Positions 15,771 through 17,362 of a stretch of DNA of 17,362 bases are shown here, in pieces. Below the pieces are notes generated by a model. That model was given only the letters and a program-made list of their open reading frames with translations. It made no database searches and was not told where the DNA came from. Origin of the DNA: Desulfobacteraceae bacterium (GTDB taxonomy: Bacteria; Desulfobacterota; Desulfobacteria; Desulfobacterales; JAABPS01). Position 1 is the first letter of the stretch. Each line of letters opens with the position of its first letter. The DNA is taken from positions 1-17,362 of the forward strand of contig JAABPS010000017.1 of the NCBI GenBank assembly GCA_011391835.1, given 5' to 3'. The translations under genes and the position numbers were made by a program.

Positions 15771-15794
15771 TAACATAATAAAAATACTTGTCAA
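15767..15794 (-). promoter_or_regulatory. Probable sigma-70 promoter of the winged-helix regulator
   Basis: On the - strand a perfect -35 TTGACA (15794-15789) is followed after 16 bases by TATGAG (15772-15767, 4/6 to TATAAT). The palindrome at 15752-15770 overlaps the -10. The ribosome site AGGG lies 7 bases before the ATG at 15738. The rest of the 192-bp gap (to 15930) is AT-rich with no gene or clear terminator. Confidence 0.55.
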
Positions 15795-15930
15795 GATGTT
15801 TCTAAGAGGACTAAATAACTATAATATTTAGCCTAATGTAATGCCAACATTCATCCGCAATTACAAAATGTTAATTTAAGTGATTTTTTATATTGTTAGA
15901 ATTGTTAAATGGTGCTTTGCAGGCTTAACA

Positions 15931-16815
15931 TCAATCTCTTTTTTCGCTTCTTTCGTAACGCAGTTGGGCGACTTGTTCAGACACAAGCCCCACCATGAAG
16001 ACGACCACAGACATTGTTATAAGCATGGCTGATGTCGGACCGTAATTTCCAGCTATAAAAAGGATTCTGAAGAGGCCGTAGCTGACGCCCGCCAGAAACA
16101 TGATAAAGCTTACAGGCAGAAAAACTCTCATGGGCGAGAAGAGGGTGGCGATTTTAAGAATAATCAACAGGAAGCGGGAGCCGTCACGAAGCAGTTTGAT
16201 CTTACTCTTTCCTACGCGGCGGTTTGCTTTGATTGGCACATACGCAAGGCTATAACCAGACCGCAAAACGGCCATCGTGATAGTGGTCGGATAGGAAAAA
16301 GTGTTAGGTAGTAAAGAAACAAATTGTCGCGCAATACCCGCTTTGATTGCGCGGAATCCGGAAGTTAAATCCTGAATTTTTCTTTTGCAAATGTAGGACG
16401 CGAAAAGGTTGTATAATCTATTTGCCAAATCGCGGTGGATATCGGATTCCGAATCTCCTCTGCGAGCTCCAACAACCATATCGTAATGAACTATTTTTTT
16501 CAGCAATACGGGAATATTTTCCGGATTGTGTTGGCCGTCTCCATCCATCATGACGAGAATTGACCCTTTTGCCTGACGTATGCCTGTTTTAATTGCGGCG
16601 CCATTGCCGATATTGTATGGGTGCGAGATTACCCGAGCGCCGGCTTTTTTTGCCCATAGAGGTGTATCATCTTTTGAACCGTCGTTGATGACTAGTATCT
16701 CATAATCGCGCTTCAACCGGTTCATGGTTTCGCGAACACGCTTTATAACATCAGCGATGATTGCTCCTTCGTTGTAGGTTGGTATAAGAATAGTAATATC
16801 CGGATTAGTCTTCAT
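15931..16815 (-). CDS. DPM1-like GT2 glycosyltransferase with two C-terminal membrane helices
   Basis: Polyprenyl-phosphate sugar synthase type of GT2: transfers a sugar from a nucleotide donor to undecaprenyl or a related phosphate at the inner membrane, giving a lipid-linked donor for periplasmic transferases. Motifs: ILIPTYNEG at 9-17, INDGSKDD at 43-50, metal-binding MDGDGQHNP at 90-98, LTSGFRA at 150-156 and RRVGKSK at 199-205. Two hydrophobic segments at about 229-255 and 262-282 anchor it. A good ribosome site (AGGG, six bases before ATG) and a candidate promoter precede it. The upstream GT39-like membrane protein is a plausible user of the lipid-linked sugar. It may belong to a unit separate from the wzm operon. 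Confidence 0.9.
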   Translation of the reverse strand: MKTNPDITILIPTYNEGAIIADVIKRVRETMNRLKRDYEILVINDGSKDDTPLWAKKAGARVISHPYNIGNGAAIKTGIRQAKGSILVMMDGDGQHNPENIPVLLKKIVHYDMVVGARRGDSESDIHRDLANRLYNLFASYICKRKIQDLTSGFRAIKAGIARQFVSLLPNTFSYPTTITMAVLRSGYSLAYVPIKANRRVGKSKIKLLRDGSRFLLIILKIATLFSPMRVFLPVSFIMFLAGVSYGLFRILFIAGNYGPTSAMLITMSVVVFMVGLVSEQVAQLRYERSEKRD

Positions 16816-16840
16816 TTAGCACCCTAAATATTCCCACAAA

Positions 16841-16869
16841 TGTATAGCTTTTCTAATCTGTAATATCAA
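16841..16869 (-). promoter_or_regulatory. Candidate promoter of the DPM1-like gene
   Basis: On the - strand TTGATA (16869-16864) and TATACA (16846-16841) are separated by exactly 17 bases, 26 bases upstream of the ATG at 16815. Identified by consensus only. Confidence 0.45.
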
Positions 16870-16907
16870 GCCTGTTGATTAATGAAATTATGTAATGTTT
16901 TGATGTT

Positions 16908-16926
16908 CATTATGATAATCATCATC
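16908..16926. promoter_or_regulatory. Fur-box-like sequence
   Basis: CATTATGATAATCATCATC matches 16 of 19 positions of the E. coli Fur consensus GATAATGATAATCATTATC. It lies just after the stop of the GT39-like gene and about 40 bases upstream of the proposed -35 of the DPM1-like gene. It is AT-rich and internally repetitive, so chance is possible. Confidence 0.3.
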
Positions 16927-16930
16927 AACT

Positions 16931-17362
16931 TTATTTTATTTCATATACTGCATACCCGTTTTCATTATAAATAATATTCATCGTTTTTTCCATGCGCTGA
17001 ATTAATAATCTACGCTCGTACGCGGAATAATTATCCTGAAGAAACTTATTAAATAAATCAGAGCGGACAAGCAAGTGAGTGTAACCAAGTGAATAGATAT
17101 GCTTTAGGAAAAATTGTTCATTTATTGACGCCGCCACGAGACCGCGAATAAAATTCATTCCTACGCTTGGATCATCTTCATATATCCTGTCCAGATAATA
17201 CCCGCGTCTGGCAAGAAAAACCAGGCGGATCTTAGAATCTGCCGGTGTGAACTGATTGATAAATTTAATAGCCGGATAACTGCCAACATGACGCGAAATA
17301 AAATCATCTCTGGATTCTTTGCCTAAAACATAATTGACGGGGCTGACTCTTTGATAATAATT
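16931..17362 (-). CDS. C-terminal part of a GT39/ArnT-like membrane glycosyltransferase, cut by window edge
   Basis: The frame is open through the right edge (144 residues in the window), so the Met at 17158 is internal and not a start. The visible part is a soluble domain with no membrane helix: SPVNYVLGKESRDDFISRH, then INQFTPADSKIRLVFLARRGYYLDR, then LGYTHLLVRSDLF and a final NENGYAVYEIK. This layout matches the C-terminal periplasmic tail of PMT/ArnT-like multi-pass glycosyltransferases, which take sugars from lipid-phosphate donors. That suits the adjacent DPM1-like gene, which makes such donors. The membrane part must lie to the right of the window. Assignment rests on tail pattern only. 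Confidence 0.65.
   Translation of the reverse strand, partial: NYYQRVSPVNYVLGKESRDDFISRHVGSYPAIKFINQFTPADSKIRLVFLARRGYYLDRIYEDDPSVGMNFIRGLVAASINEQFFLKHIYSLGYTHLLVRSDLFNKFLQDNYSAYERRLLIQRMEKTMNIIYNENGYAVYEIK

Noticed and set aside
15739..15930. Terminator after the DPM1-like gene
   Set aside because: Only a 5-bp GTTAA/TTAAC stem with a long loop is visible and no T run follows.

Overview
The window is a surface-polysaccharide (O-antigen or capsule type) biosynthesis and export locus from a Gram-negative bacterium. The Wzm/Wzt ABC exporter pair, a GT9 heptosyltransferase-like module and a WbsX-family protein point to lipopolysaccharide or related glycans. The winged-helix regulator with a nucleotidyltransferase-like tail and the DPM1-like and GT39-like membrane enzymes are a combination I associate with Desulfobacterota/Deltaproteobacteria, but this taxonomic guess is weak. 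No rRNA, tRNA, CRISPR array, IS element or phage gene was seen.

Layout. The left 2.85 kb is on the + strand: the 3' part of a GT4 glycosyltransferase (cut by the window edge), an NAD-dependent epimerase that is a pseudogene with three separate defects, and a GT2 glycosyltransferase with a C-terminal membrane segment. A 177-bp convergent junction follows (2854-3030). Everything to its right is on the - strand. In transcription order these are: the end of a GT39/ArnT-like membrane protein (cut by the right edge), a DPM1-like GT2 with two membrane helices, a winged-helix regulator with a degenerate nucleotidyltransferase domain, wzm, wzt (with the glycan-binding C-terminal domain), a methyltransferase, a 1149-residue protein fusing two nucleotidyltransferase domains to a GT9 glycosyltransferase, a zinc-finger methyltransferase, a WbsX-family protein, a GT2, an intact epimerase and a GT4. 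From wzm leftwards the genes are tightly packed, several with 4-base overlaps, and probably form one operon of about 12 kb.

How the genes fit together (inference). GT4, GT2, WbsX and GT9 enzymes would build the chain on a lipid carrier in the cytoplasm. The epimerase would supply a nucleotide sugar, and one or both methyltransferases could modify or cap the chain. Wzt's C-terminal domain would recognise the finished glycan, and Wzm/Wzt would export it. The initiating sugar-phosphate transferase and the ligase are not in the window. The winged-helix gene sits directly upstream of wzm. It has a good promoter with a perfect 19-bp palindrome over its -10 region, and two further perfect inverted repeats lie between it and wzm, so it is a candidate local regulator of export.

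Most interesting. First, the NTase-NTase-GT9 fusion protein is an architecture I do not recognise. Second, the neighbouring regulator carries a nucleotidyltransferase fold whose catalytic GS and first Asp are lost. The locus therefore contains three nucleotidyltransferase-type domains, two with intact motifs and one apparently dead, which suggests nucleotide sensing or transfer is part of how this polysaccharide system works.
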